A stretch of DNA of 64,000 nt from Rhodospirillales bacterium (GTDB lineage Bacteria > Pseudomonadota > Alphaproteobacteria > Acetobacterales > Acetobacteraceae): the NCBI GenBank assembly GCA_025352565.1, contig JANXTF010000020.1:1-64000 (forward strand), read 5' to 3'. The position numbers and the translations under genes were made by a program. Of the stretch, positions 19,620-28,468 are shown piece by piece; the stretch's first letter is position 1, and every line of letters begins with the position of its first letter. The notes under the pieces were generated by a model, which saw only the letters and a program-made list of their open reading frames with translations, searched no databases and had not been told where the DNA came from.

Positions 19620-19757
19620 TGGCACCGGAACTGGGCCGATCCGCGGGGCATGGGCCGCGCGCTGGAGCGCGGCGTGTGGTTCCTGTCCACCGAGCGCGAC
19701 GACGGGGTGACCGACGCGACGCTCGACGCGGTGGCCATCGCGGTGCGGGAGATCTAG
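19620..19757 (+). pseudogene. Remnant of a class-III aminotransferase (C-terminal end)
   Basis: In the frame that stops at TAG 19755-19757, the peptide reads WADPRGMGRALERG, then VWFLSTERDDGVTDATLD and AVAIAVREI. This resembles the last part of glutamate-1-semialdehyde-type class-III aminotransferases, in which an arm helix is followed by a serine-containing strand and a helix of the type DxxIDxTLxA. The 400-odd upstream residues with the PLP lysine are absent. It lies between the DppB-like gene and an M81 gene, so an aminotransferase was probably once part of this operon. Chance similarity cannot be excluded. Confidence 0.45.
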
Positions 19758-19761
19758 CGCC

Positions 19762-21255
19762 ATGACCCTTCGCATCGCCGTCGGCTCGCTGATGCAGGAG
19801 ACGAACACCTTCGTCCCGTTCCAGACCGACGTGGCGACCTTCGAGGCCACCTATCTACGCCGGGGCGACGAGGTGCTGACCGGATTCGGCGATGCCCGTG
19901 TGGAAGTTCCGGGATTCCTCGACGTGCTGGCCCGCGAAGGGGTGGAGGCGGTGCCGCTGCTGGCGGGGATGGCGAATGCCAGCGGCCCGGTCAATCGCGC
20001 GGCGTTCGACACGCTGGTGGATGAGATGGCCGGCCGCTTGCGCCACGCGGGCCATGTCGATGGGCTGCTGCTGGCGCTGCACGGCGCCATGGTGCTCGAG
20101 GATGCGCCGGACGGAGAGGCCGAGATCATCGCCCGGATGCGCGCGGTGCTGCCGCCCGGCACGCCGGTGTGCGTCTCGCTCGACCTGCACGGCCACATCA
20201 CGCCGGCGATGCTGCAGCCTGACACCGCGCTGATCGGCTACCGCGAATACCCGCATATCGACCAGTTCGAGACCGGTCAGCGCACGGCCCGCCTCCTGCT
20301 CGACTGGCTGGCCGGGACGTGCCGCCCGGTGATGGCGCTGGCAAAGCGGCCGATGATCGTGAGCCCGGCCAATGCCCGCACTATCGACGGGCCCCTGGCG
20401 CCGATCGTGGCGGAGGCGCGCCGCATGGAAGCCGAAGGCCGCATTTTGCACGCCTCGCTGTTCCCGGTGCAACCCTGGCTCGACATCCCCGATCTTGGCT
20501 TTGCAGCGCTCGTCTGCGCCGACGGCGACCAGACGGCGGCGGCGGCGGCGGCGGAGCATCTGGCCGGCATGGCGTGGGATGCGCGGGTGGCGTTCGAGCC
20601 GGACCTGGTCTCGATCTCCGAGGCCATCGCCATCGGCCTGTCGGGCAAGGGGCTGACCGTGGTGGGCGACCCTGGCGACGCGCCCAGCAGCGGTGCTGGC
20701 GCCGACAACACCGGCGTGCTCCGCGCGCTCCTGGAAGCGGGAGCGGAGCGGGCGGACCGCCTCACCTACCTCACGCTCTGCGACGCGGAGGCGGCACGTT
20801 TGGCGGCCGCGGCGGGACCGGGCGCGCGGGTGACGCTCTCCGTCGGCCATCGCCGCACGAACGACGGGCCGCCGCTGGACATCACCGGCGTGGTGACATG
20901 CTGCACCGACGGCGTGTTCGTCATGCACGACGCAGGCGCCACCGGCACGCGCGTCTGCATGGGCCTCACCGCCGTCGTCGCCGTCGGCAGCATCCGGCTC
21001 GCGATTCGCTCCGTGCCGGGCCTGGAGTGGGACACTGGCATCTTCACCTCCGTCGGCCTCGACCTGCGCGACGCTGGCTTGGTGTTCGTGAAGTCGCCTT
21101 CGCATTTCCGCGTCTCGTATGGGCCGCTGGCGGCACGGCTGCTGACCGCGGACACGCCCGGAACGACCTGCATCAACATGCGGCGCCTCAAATTCAATCG
21201 CGTCACGCGCCCACTCTGGCCGCTCGACGACTTCAGCCTTGGAGCGGCAAATTGA
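19762..21255 (+). CDS. M81 family metallopeptidase (MlrC-type), copy 2
   Basis: 497 residues. The start MTLRIAVGSLMQETNTFVPF is the MlrC signature. LLALHGAMVLEDAPDGEAE and VCVSLDLHGHITPAM carry the His/Asp residues expected to bind metal, and the C-terminal domain has VVGDPGDAPSSGAGADNT and VKSPSHFRVSYGPLA. It is the last gene of the IclR-to-transporter run, so a peptide or amide taken up by the Dpp-type system may be its substrate. The ORF starts 4 bases after the aminotransferase remnant. It differs clearly from copies 1 and 3, so this is not a recent duplication. Confidence 0.88.
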   Translation: MTLRIAVGSLMQETNTFVPFQTDVATFEATYLRRGDEVLTGFGDARVEVPGFLDVLAREGVEAVPLLAGMANASGPVNRAAFDTLVDEMAGRLRHAGHVDGLLLALHGAMVLEDAPDGEAEIIARMRAVLPPGTPVCVSLDLHGHITPAMLQPDTALIGYREYPHIDQFETGQRTARLLLDWLAGTCRPVMALAKRPMIVSPANARTIDGPLAPIVAEARRMEAEGRILHASLFPVQPWLDIPDLGFAALVCADGDQTAAAAAAEHLAGMAWDARVAFEPDLVSISEAIAIGLSGKGLTVVGDPGDAPSSGAGADNTGVLRALLEAGAERADRLTYLTLCDAEAARLAAAAGPGARVTLSVGHRRTNDGPPLDITGVVTCCTDGVFVMHDAGATGTRVCMGLTAVVAVGSIRLAIRSVPGLEWDTGIFTSVGLDLRDAGLVFVKSPSHFRVSYGPLAARLLTADTPGTTCINMRRLKFNRVTRPLWPLDDFSLGAAN

Positions 21256-21446
21256 CCGCTGACACGCCCGCCACGTAGGCCAATATCCGCGCCCATTTCG
21301 ACGAGCCCAGCCACATGTCGAAGGCGAAGCGGCTGGATCGCCTCGAACGGTACTGCATCGCTTTCATCGCGCTCCCTCCGCTGGTCATCGTGGCCTCGTC
21401 GGATGCTGCCGGACGGCTGTTCAGCATCGCGGACGCAAGGAAAACA

Positions 21447-21480
21447 TTGACACTGGCGAAACCAAGTCGCCAAATTTGGC
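21447..21480 (+). promoter_or_regulatory. Candidate promoter with a 12-bp palindrome over the -10 region
   Basis: TTGACA at 21447-21452 matches the -35 consensus. CAAATT at 21471-21476, 18 bases later, is a weak -10. The -10 lies inside the perfect palindrome GCCAAATTTGGC (21469-21480). This is in the 287-bp gap before the LLM monooxygenase gene, about 65 bases from its start codon. A dimeric repressor bound there would block the promoter. Inference from sequence only. Confidence 0.4.
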
Positions 21481-21542
21481 ACAGTTCGCTCGGACTGGAC
21501 CAATTCCGGTCCGAGATCACGCCTCGAGGGAGTGCATGCCAC

Positions 21543-22868
21543 ATGTCGGCGCAGAGGCAGATGCATCTTCTCGCCTACCTGAAGACAGGGCCTACCGCCA
21601 ACCACATGGGAGGATGGCGACATCCGGAATCCGAACTGAGCGATTTGCTGGACCCCGCGCGGTACGAGCACATCGCGCGCGTTCTCGAGGCGGCGTGCTT
21701 CGATGGATTGTTCTTTGCGGACGGGCTCGGGCTGCACGACATCTACAAAGGCGGTTTCGGGGTCAGGCTGGAAAAGGGCGGCCAGATCAGCTTCCTGGAT
21801 CCCATGATGGTGCTGCCGCTGATGGCGCGGGCGACGCGGCACATCGGGATTGGAACGACGCTGTCCACCACGTTCCACCAGCCTTACAACGTCGCGCGCA
21901 TGCTCGGCTCGCTGGACATCCTGAGCGGCGGCCGGGTCGCGTGGAACGTCGTGACCTCGACCCGGAACGAGGAGGCGCGCAACTTCGGCATGGAGGCGCT
22001 GCCGCCGCGCGAGCTGCGCTACGACATGGCAGATGAGTTCGTCGAAGCCTGCTTCGCATTGTGGGATTGCTGGGGCGAAGACGCGCTGATGCTCGACAAG
22101 CAGGGCGGCCGACTCGTCGATGCGTCCAAGGTTCGCTACGCCAACTACGAAGGCCGATGGCACCGCACCAAGGGCCCGCTCACCATACCACGCTCACCCC
22201 AGGGCCGGCCCGTGATCATGCAGGCCGGCTCCTCGGACCGCGGCCGGCAGTTCGCGGCGCGCTGGGCGGAGCTGATCTTCTGCCCGCAGCACACCAAGGA
22301 AGACATGCAGGCCTTCTATGGCGACGTCAGGGCGCGCATGGAGCGGCTGGGCCGCAACCCCGAGGAAACGGCGATCATGCCGCAGGTAACGATCATGCTG
22401 GGCGAAACGGAGTCGATCGCCGCCGAACGGGCCGAGTTCCTGGAGTCGCTGGTGGACCCCGAGCTGGTGCTGGCTGCCAGCTCGAGCGCGCTGGGGGTGG
22501 ACCTGGCCGCCTACACCGGCGATGTGCCGCTGGAGCAGGCGCGAGGAACCCAGGGCATGCAAGGCACCATGGACCGGGTGGCATCCGTCGCGAAGTCCAA
22601 GAACCTTTCCCTGCTGGAGGCGGCCAGGCGCGGCGAGCGGGACCTCATTATCGGCACGCCCGATAGCGTCGCGGATCAGCTCGAAGACCTGTTCGTCTCG
22701 CGCGCCTGCGACGGGTTCGTCGTCTCGCCTGCGGTCTATCCCGGGATGTTCGAGCAGTTCGGCCGCTCCGTGGTGCCGATCCTGCAACGCCGCGGCCTCT
22801 TCCGCACGGAATATCGAGGCCGTACACTGCGGGAAAACATCCGCGCATCCAGGGGGCTGGCATCGTGA
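21543..22868 (+). CDS. LLM class flavin-dependent monooxygenase (NtaA/SnaA/DszA family)
   Basis: 441 residues from ATG 21543, the usual length for the two-component FMNH2-dependent monooxygenases that include nitrilotriacetate (NtaA), pristinamycin (SnaA) and dibenzothiophene-sulfone (DszA) enzymes. Marks include HMGGWRHPES, FDGLFFADGL, RHIGIGTTLSTTFHQPYNV, LDILSGGRVAWNVVTS and PVIMQAGSSDRGRQFAA. It needs reduced FMN from a separate reductase; none is encoded nearby. It is followed through a GTGA overlap by a family-5 binding protein and two permeases, so it probably cleaves a C-N or C-S bond in the transported compound. An in-frame extension to 21315 is not conserved-looking. Confidence 0.88.
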   Translation: MSAQRQMHLLAYLKTGPTANHMGGWRHPESELSDLLDPARYEHIARVLEAACFDGLFFADGLGLHDIYKGGFGVRLEKGGQISFLDPMMVLPLMARATRHIGIGTTLSTTFHQPYNVARMLGSLDILSGGRVAWNVVTSTRNEEARNFGMEALPPRELRYDMADEFVEACFALWDCWGEDALMLDKQGGRLVDASKVRYANYEGRWHRTKGPLTIPRSPQGRPVIMQAGSSDRGRQFAARWAELIFCPQHTKEDMQAFYGDVRARMERLGRNPEETAIMPQVTIMLGETESIAAERAEFLESLVDPELVLAASSSALGVDLAAYTGDVPLEQARGTQGMQGTMDRVASVAKSKNLSLLEAARRGERDLIIGTPDSVADQLEDLFVSRACDGFVVSPAVYPGMFEQFGRSVVPILQRRGLFRTEYRGRTLRENIRASRGLAS

Positions 22869-24424
22869 ACACCGAACTGCGCCGTCGGACGCTTCTGGCC
22901 GCCACCGCCCATGCCGCATTCGGGGTGGCGACGCTTGCGTCCTGGATTGCTCCGCATCCGGCCCGCGCGGCCGAGCCGGTCCGTGGCGGCGTACTCAACG
23001 TCGGATTCGACGATGACGCGAAGACACTTAACCCGGTCCTTTCGGTTCAGCTTTCCGAGCGGCAGGTTCTTTACCTCGTGTTCAACACCCTTGTCGGGAT
23101 CAACACGGATTTCTCCATTAAGCCCGAACTCGCCCGCGCCTGGCATACCGAGGCCGACGGTAGCCGCTACGTGTTCGAGCTACAGGAGGGCGTACGCTTC
23201 CACGACGGCACACCGTTCGACGCCGCGGCGGTGAAGTGGAACATCGAGCACCGGATGGACCCGGCGACCGGCTCGCCCCAGCGCACGCAGCTGCAGTCGG
23301 TGATCCGATCGGTCGAGGTGCTGACGCCAAACTCGGTCGCGTTCAACCTGATCAACCCGTACCCCGCTTTGCTCTCGGACCTCGCGGAGCGGCCGGGGTT
23401 CATGATCTCGCCGACGGCGGCGCAGAGGTCGGGAGCCGAGTTCGGGCGTAACCCGGTCGGCACCGGGCCATTCGTGTTCGAGTCCTGGATGCAGGGGGCC
23501 AGCATCGTGCTGAAGCGCAACCCGTCCTACTGGCAGGCGGGGCGCCCCTGGCTGGACGGCGTCGTGTTCCGCGACATTCCAAACCACGTGATCGGGCTGC
23601 AACGGCTGACGGTCGGCGAGGTGGATATCGTCACCTCGATCTCGCCGGACGAGGCGCGCCAGGTCGAGGGCAACGACGCGATTACGGTCGAGCAGGCCAA
23701 GGTCGGCCGATGGTTCACGCTGCAGTACCAGGTGGATAAGCCGCCGTTCGACAATCCGAAGCTGCGGCAGGCTATTGCCCACGCCATCGACCGCAACCGG
23801 ATCAATCAGGTGACGATGCGCGGACGGGCGGTCATCGCGGACGGGATGACGCCTGCAGGGCTCTGGTGGTCCTCTCCCGACGAGGTGGTGTACGACTACA
23901 ACCCTGCGAAGGCGCGCGCGCTGCTGGCCGAAGGCGGCGTGGCGCCGGGCACCACTCTCGCCATCGCCGCGTCGAGCGACCTGGTGTTGCGCCGCATCGA
24001 CCAGCTCGTGTCGGAGCAGCTCGCGGCGGTCGGGATCACGCTGCAATTGCAGCCCGTCTCGCAGTCGGAATCCTACGCGCGCGTCGTCCAGCGGGCCATC
24101 AATTTCACCCCGATCAGCTGGACGCAGCGCAGCGACCCCAACGGGCTGCAGTACATCCTCCTGCACAGCAAGGGGTTCGCCAACACCACGGGGTACAGTA
24201 ACCCCGAGATGGACCGGATGCTCGATCAGGCCCGGCAGTCGCTGGACCAGAATGAGCGGAAGCGCCTGTATGCGGCGATCAAGAGCCAGATGATGCGGGA
24301 TCTGCCATACATCCCTCTGTATTTTGCGGCGGAGTATGCGGCGGTCAGCAAGAAGATCGGCGGGTTCGTCTGGCCGCCGGACCAGATCCCGCGCTACCGG
24401 GACGCGTGGAAGGCGGCGGGCTGA
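22865..24424 (+). CDS. ABC transporter substrate-binding protein, family 5, Tat signal
   Basis: 519 residues from a GTG overlapping the monooxygenase stop. The N-terminus has a twin-arginine signal (RRRTLLAATAHAAFGVA), then GGVLNVGFDDDAKTLNPVL, the family-5 opening. LQEGVRFHDGTPFDAAAVKW, GTGPFVFESWMQGASIVLKR and the late LDQARQSLDQNERKRLYA are standard. It should load the two permeases encoded next. The ligand is probably the substrate of the linked flavin monooxygenase. Confidence 0.88.
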   Translation: MNTELRRRTLLAATAHAAFGVATLASWIAPHPARAAEPVRGGVLNVGFDDDAKTLNPVLSVQLSERQVLYLVFNTLVGINTDFSIKPELARAWHTEADGSRYVFELQEGVRFHDGTPFDAAAVKWNIEHRMDPATGSPQRTQLQSVIRSVEVLTPNSVAFNLINPYPALLSDLAERPGFMISPTAAQRSGAEFGRNPVGTGPFVFESWMQGASIVLKRNPSYWQAGRPWLDGVVFRDIPNHVIGLQRLTVGEVDIVTSISPDEARQVEGNDAITVEQAKVGRWFTLQYQVDKPPFDNPKLRQAIAHAIDRNRINQVTMRGRAVIADGMTPAGLWWSSPDEVVYDYNPAKARALLAEGGVAPGTTLAIAASSDLVLRRIDQLVSEQLAAVGITLQLQPVSQSESYARVVQRAINFTPISWTQRSDPNGLQYILLHSKGFANTTGYSNPEMDRMLDQARQSLDQNERKRLYAAIKSQMMRDLPYIPLYFAAEYAAVSKKIGGFVWPPDQIPRYRDAWKAAG

Positions 24425-25360
24425 GTGCTGTCGTTGGCGGCCCGGCGGCTGTTCCTGCTCGTGCCGAATCTCGTGCTGCTGACCTTCGTCGTGTTCGCCG
24501 GAATGATCTCGTGGCTCGGCAGCCCATCGACCATCATGCTCGGCCAGGATGCCTCACCGGCGGCCGTGCGGGAGCTGGATGCCCGCTACGGCTTCGACCA
24601 GCCGGTCGCCGTGCAATACGTGCGCTGGATCGCAGCGGCGGCGCAGGGCGACCTGGGCCGGTCGGTTTCGACGCAGCAGCCCGTGGCGAGCATGCTGTCT
24701 CCCGCGATCCCGGTGACGTTGGAGCTCGGGCTTGCCTGCATCCTCCTCGCGCTGCTGGTCTCGCTCCTGGCCAACAGCATTGCCACCGGGGCCCGCATCG
24801 TGCAGCCGCTGATCAGCGCGATCAGCGTCGTCGGCGTCACCATCCCCAACTTCATGCTCGGCGCCGTGCTGATCTACCTGTTCTCGGTGCGGCTTCGCTG
24901 GTTGCCCACGACGGGCTGGTCGCCGTGGTCCGCGGGCATCGGCACGCACCTGATGCACATGATCATGCCGGTGCTGACGCTCTCGAGCTTCTACGCCTGT
25001 TCGTTCGGTCTGGTGTACCGGGCGGAATACCGAGCCACGGCTCGGCTGCTGTTCGTGCGCGCGGCGCGGGCCAAGGGGCTGTCGGAAACCCGGGTTTCCT
25101 ACCGGCATGTCCTGCCGAACGCCGTGTTGCCGGTGATCACCTATGCCGGGCTGTCGCTGGGGCAGCTGGTCGGCGGGGCGGTGGTGACCGAGACCATCTT
25201 TTCCATGCCTGGCATCGGGCGCCTGCTCGTGTCCTCGGTAGGCAGCTACGACTACCCGGTGATCCTGGCGCTCACGCTGCTCATCCTCGTCGGCGTGGCG
25301 CTCGCGAACCTGGGAGCGGACCTGCTCTATGCGCGCGTGAACCCGCAGGTCCGGGTTTGA
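24425..25360 (+). CDS. Dipeptide-type ABC transporter permease (DppB-like)
   Basis: 311 residues from a GTG that directly follows the stop of the binding-protein gene. DppB features: N-terminal helix RRLFLLVPNLVLLTFVVF, LDARYGFDQPVAVQYVRWI, QGDLGRSVSTQQPV, EAA loop FVRAARAKGLSETRVSYRH and GGAVVTETIFSMPGIGRLL. Six membrane segments. It forms the pore with the next permease. No ATPase gene is adjacent. Confidence 0.88.
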   Translation: MLSLAARRLFLLVPNLVLLTFVVFAGMISWLGSPSTIMLGQDASPAAVRELDARYGFDQPVAVQYVRWIAAAAQGDLGRSVSTQQPVASMLSPAIPVTLELGLACILLALLVSLLANSIATGARIVQPLISAISVVGVTIPNFMLGAVLIYLFSVRLRWLPTTGWSPWSAGIGTHLMHMIMPVLTLSSFYACSFGLVYRAEYRATARLLFVRAARAKGLSETRVSYRHVLPNAVLPVITYAGLSLGQLVGGAVVTETIFSMPGIGRLLVSSVGSYDYPVILALTLLILVGVALANLGADLLYARVNPQVRV

Positions 25361-25373
25361 TCCGGCGCATGGC

Positions 25374-26147
25374 ATGAGGGTGGCCCGATGGGCCGGCCTC
25401 GGACTGGTCCTGACGATCGCCTGCGCGAGCGCCTTCGCCCCGCTGATCACCGGACGGGACCCGAACGCGTCGGGCGACGACCTCCTGACCGGTCCCTCGG
25501 CCGAGCATTGGTTCGGAACGGACGACCTCGGGCGGGACGTGCTCACGCGCACGCTGCACGGGGGGCGCATCTCGCTGACCCTCGGACTGGGGGCGGCGGC
25601 GCTGGGTTGCGCGATCGGCGTTCCGGTCGGGATCGCTGCCGGATTCGCCCGAGGCTGGGCGAGCACGCTGCTGACGCAGCTGATCGATTTGTTCATCGCC
25701 CTGCCCGCCCTGGTGCTGGCGCTGGTCGTGACCGTCGTCGTTGGGCCCACGCTGGGGAACCTGATGCTGGTGCTGGGACTGGTGCAGTGGCCCGGCATGG
25801 CGCGGCTGGTGCGCGGCCAGTCGCTGGTGCTGCGCGAAATGGCGTTCGTGGAGGCCGCGTGGGCGACCGGCAACACGCCCGCGGCCGTGGTCCGGCGCCA
25901 CATCTGGCCGAACCTGGCGCGGATCGTCGCGGCTCAGTTCGCGATATCGGTGTCGGCCGCGATCTTCACTTCGGCCAGCCTCAGCTTCCTTGGGCTCGGG
26001 CTACCGCCGCCGACGCCGGACTGGGGCGGCATGGTGCAAGGGGGGTTCGAATACCTGTCCCTCAACCCGCTCCTGTGCTTCGGCCCCGGGGCGGCGGTGA
26101 CACTGACGATCTTCGCGTTCTATGTGCTGGGCAGGACGGTGGACTGA
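25374..26147 (+). CDS. Dipeptide-type ABC transporter permease (DppC-like), short
   Basis: 257 residues, somewhat shorter than typical DppC (about 280-300) because the cytoplasmic N-terminal extension is missing; the chain begins almost at the first membrane helix. EHWFGTDDLGRDVLTRTLHG is the DppC motif, and EAAWATGNTPAAVVRRHIWP is the EAA loop. It is the last gene of the LLM operon. Its last 28 bp overlap the 3' end of the convergent hydroxylase gene, so no terminator separates the two operons. The ATPases must come from elsewhere, perhaps the fused DppDF at 15811. Confidence 0.86.
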   Translation: MRVARWAGLGLVLTIACASAFAPLITGRDPNASGDDLLTGPSAEHWFGTDDLGRDVLTRTLHGGRISLTLGLGAAALGCAIGVPVGIAAGFARGWASTLLTQLIDLFIALPALVLALVVTVVVGPTLGNLMLVLGLVQWPGMARLVRGQSLVLREMAFVEAAWATGNTPAAVVRRHIWPNLARIVAAQFAISVSAAIFTSASLSFLGLGLPPPTPDWGGMVQGGFEYLSLNPLLCFGPGAAVTLTIFAFYVLGRTVD

Positions 26148-28468
26148 TCGAGCAGAGCGAGCACGTCCACCGGCGATAGCGGCAGCCGGTCGATCCTGAC
26201 GCCGTAGTCCCGCAGCGCGTCCTCGACGGCGGAGGCGATGGCCGCTCCGATGGGGATCACCCCCGCCTCGCCGACGCCCTTGATGCCCAGCGGGTTCAGC
26301 GGTGTCGGGCTCTCGTGGTGGAGGATGGTGACCTTGGGCATCTCGGTCGCGGTCACCAGCAGGTATTCGGCCAGCGTGGTCGTCAACGGCTGCGCGTTCT
26401 CGTCGAAGGCCATGAACTCATACAGAGCGTTGCCGATGCCGTGGGCGATGCCGCCCATGAGCTGCCCCTCCACGATCCTGGGGTGCAGCGCGCGGCCGCA
26501 ATCATGCGCGAAGACGAGATGCACGACCCGGACCGCGCCCGTGCCGGTATCCACCTCCACCTCGGCCACGCAACTGCCGTTGGCGTAGGTCATGGCGTCG
26601 ATCACCACCTCCTCGCTCGCGGCCAACGCCGGGCCGGATGTGCCAGGGAGCACGAAGCCGGCCTGGCCGGCGGCCGCCCGGGCCACCTCGCCCAGCGAAA
26701 CGCCGCCGCCCGGAACGCCCAGGACCCGGACCATGCCGTCCACGATCTCCAGATCCTGGGCCGAGACTTCCAGCAGTTCGCCCGCCACCTCCAGCACCTT
26801 CGCCTTCACCCGCACGGCGGCGGCATGGGCGGAACTGCCGGCGAGCACGGCCTGGCGGCTGTTGGAGCCGCCCAGCCCGATGGGGGCCGCCGCGGTGTCG
26901 CCGGTAACCACGTCCACCCGCCCGAGGTCGGCGCCGAGCTGCTCGGCCACCACCTGCGCCAGCATGGTCGCCGTGCTCTGCCCCATGGCGGCGGCGCCCG
27001 TCGCGACGACGATCCGGCCGGAAGGCTCCACGCGAACGGACACATGCTCGAACGGCCCCCGGCCCGTACACTCGACGTAGTTCGAGAGCCCGATGCCGCG
27101 CCGGACGGCGCCGCCGCCGCCGCGCCGGGCGGGGAAGCCGGTCCAGTCGGCGGCATCGAGCGCCATGCGCTGACAGAGCGGATAGTCGCCGCTGTCCAGG
27201 GTGACGGCGATGCCGCCCCGGGTTCGCATGGGCGTCGCATACGGCATGCGCTCCGCCGGCACGAGGTTGCGCCGCCGGATCTCGTCGCGCGTCAGCCCGA
27301 GTGCTGCGGCAGCTTCGTCCAGCAAGCGCTCCATCGCGAACACGCCCTGGGGCTGGCCGGCCCCGCGGATGGGGGTGACGGGCACCTTGTTGGTGGCCGC
27401 GACCTTAATGGTCATGCGGAAGGCCGGAACCAGGTAGGCCAGCGGCATGGCGGCGACGGCGCCCTGCGGCACGTTCAGGCCCCGTGCGGTCCAGGCGCCG
27501 TGGTCGTGTACCAGCACTCCGCGCACGCCCAGGATGCGCCCATCCGCGTCGGTCGCCAGCTCCACGTCCCAAGCCTGGTCCCGTTCCTGCGTGGTGCTGA
27601 CGAAGTGCTCACGCCGGTCCTCGATCCACTTGACGGGACGGTTGCAGAGGCGGGCGGCGAGCGGCACCGCCACCTCCTCGGGATAGATGACCAGCTTCGG
27701 ACCGAAGCCGCCGCCGACGTCGGGTGTCACGACCCGCACCTGCGTCTCCCGCAGGTCGAGCAGGTCGCAGAGCATCCGCTTGCAGGCGTGCGGCATCTGC
27801 GTGGAGTTCCACACCGTCAGCCGGTCCTCGATCGGGTCCGGTACGGCGACCAGCCCGCGGCACTCCATGGAGTGGGAGCCACCGCGATGCACGAGGAGCC
27901 GCTTCTGGATGCGGAGCGCCGCGCCGGCGAAGGCGGCCTCGACCGCGCCGTATTCCACGACCATCTCGGCAACCAGGTTCGAGGCCGCCCCCGCATGGGC
28001 GGTGGGCGCGCCCGGCCGCAGTGCCGCCACGCAGTCGGCGATGGCCGGCAGCGGATCGTATTGCACGTCCACGGCGGCGGCGGCGTCCTCGGCGCGATAG
28101 GGATCGTCGGCCACTACCATCGCCACGGCCTCGCCGACATGCACCACCTCGCTGTGGGCGAGCACCGGCCGATGCAGTTCCAGCCGGTACGCAGGGCTGG
28201 GCATGGCGACCACGAGGCGGGTGTCGGTCAGATGCGGGGCCAGATCCTTCAGGGTGAAGACCGCGCGCACGCCGGGCATGGCGCGTGCGGCGGCGGTGTC
28301 GATCGCGGTGATGGCGGCGTGGGCATGCGGGCTCCGGACGAAGGCGGCGTGGAGCATCCCCGGCAGGTGGATATCGTCCACGAACCGGCCGCGGCCGCGG
28401 ATCAACGCCGGGTCCTCCTTGCGGGGCACGTCCCGGCCCAGCACCCTGGTGTCGGGGAAGCCGGTCAT
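26120..28468 (-). CDS. Molybdenum hydroxylase large subunit (xanthine dehydrogenase/CoxL family), copy 1
   Basis: 782 residues from ATG 28468. The N-terminal hammerhead domain (RVLGRDVPRKEDPALIRGRG) is followed by the molybdopterin-binding domains with GGGFGPKLVIYPEE, WIEDRREHFVSTTQ and RGAGQPQGVFAMERL. GIKGVGEAGVIPIGAAIAS carries the Glu that acts as base in xanthine-dehydrogenase-type hydroxylases. The CO-dehydrogenase active-site loop AYxCSFR is absent, so this is a hydroxylase of organic, often N-heterocyclic or aldehyde, substrates. It works with the FAD and 2Fe-2S subunits encoded just upstream, as the last gene of a seven-gene minus-strand operon. Confidence 0.9.
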   Translation of the reverse strand: MTGFPDTRVLGRDVPRKEDPALIRGRGRFVDDIHLPGMLHAAFVRSPHAHAAITAIDTAAARAMPGVRAVFTLKDLAPHLTDTRLVVAMPSPAYRLELHRPVLAHSEVVHVGEAVAMVVADDPYRAEDAAAAVDVQYDPLPAIADCVAALRPGAPTAHAGAASNLVAEMVVEYGAVEAAFAGAALRIQKRLLVHRGGSHSMECRGLVAVPDPIEDRLTVWNSTQMPHACKRMLCDLLDLRETQVRVVTPDVGGGFGPKLVIYPEEVAVPLAARLCNRPVKWIEDRREHFVSTTQERDQAWDVELATDADGRILGVRGVLVHDHGAWTARGLNVPQGAVAAMPLAYLVPAFRMTIKVAATNKVPVTPIRGAGQPQGVFAMERLLDEAAAALGLTRDEIRRRNLVPAERMPYATPMRTRGGIAVTLDSGDYPLCQRMALDAADWTGFPARRGGGGAVRRGIGLSNYVECTGRGPFEHVSVRVEPSGRIVVATGAAAMGQSTATMLAQVVAEQLGADLGRVDVVTGDTAAAPIGLGGSNSRQAVLAGSSAHAAAVRVKAKVLEVAGELLEVSAQDLEIVDGMVRVLGVPGGGVSLGEVARAAAGQAGFVLPGTSGPALAASEEVVIDAMTYANGSCVAEVEVDTGTGAVRVVHLVFAHDCGRALHPRIVEGQLMGGIAHGIGNALYEFMAFDENAQPLTTTLAEYLLVTATEMPKVTILHHESPTPLNPLGIKGVGEAGVIPIGAAIASAVEDALRDYGVRIDRLPLSPVDVLALLDQSTVLPST

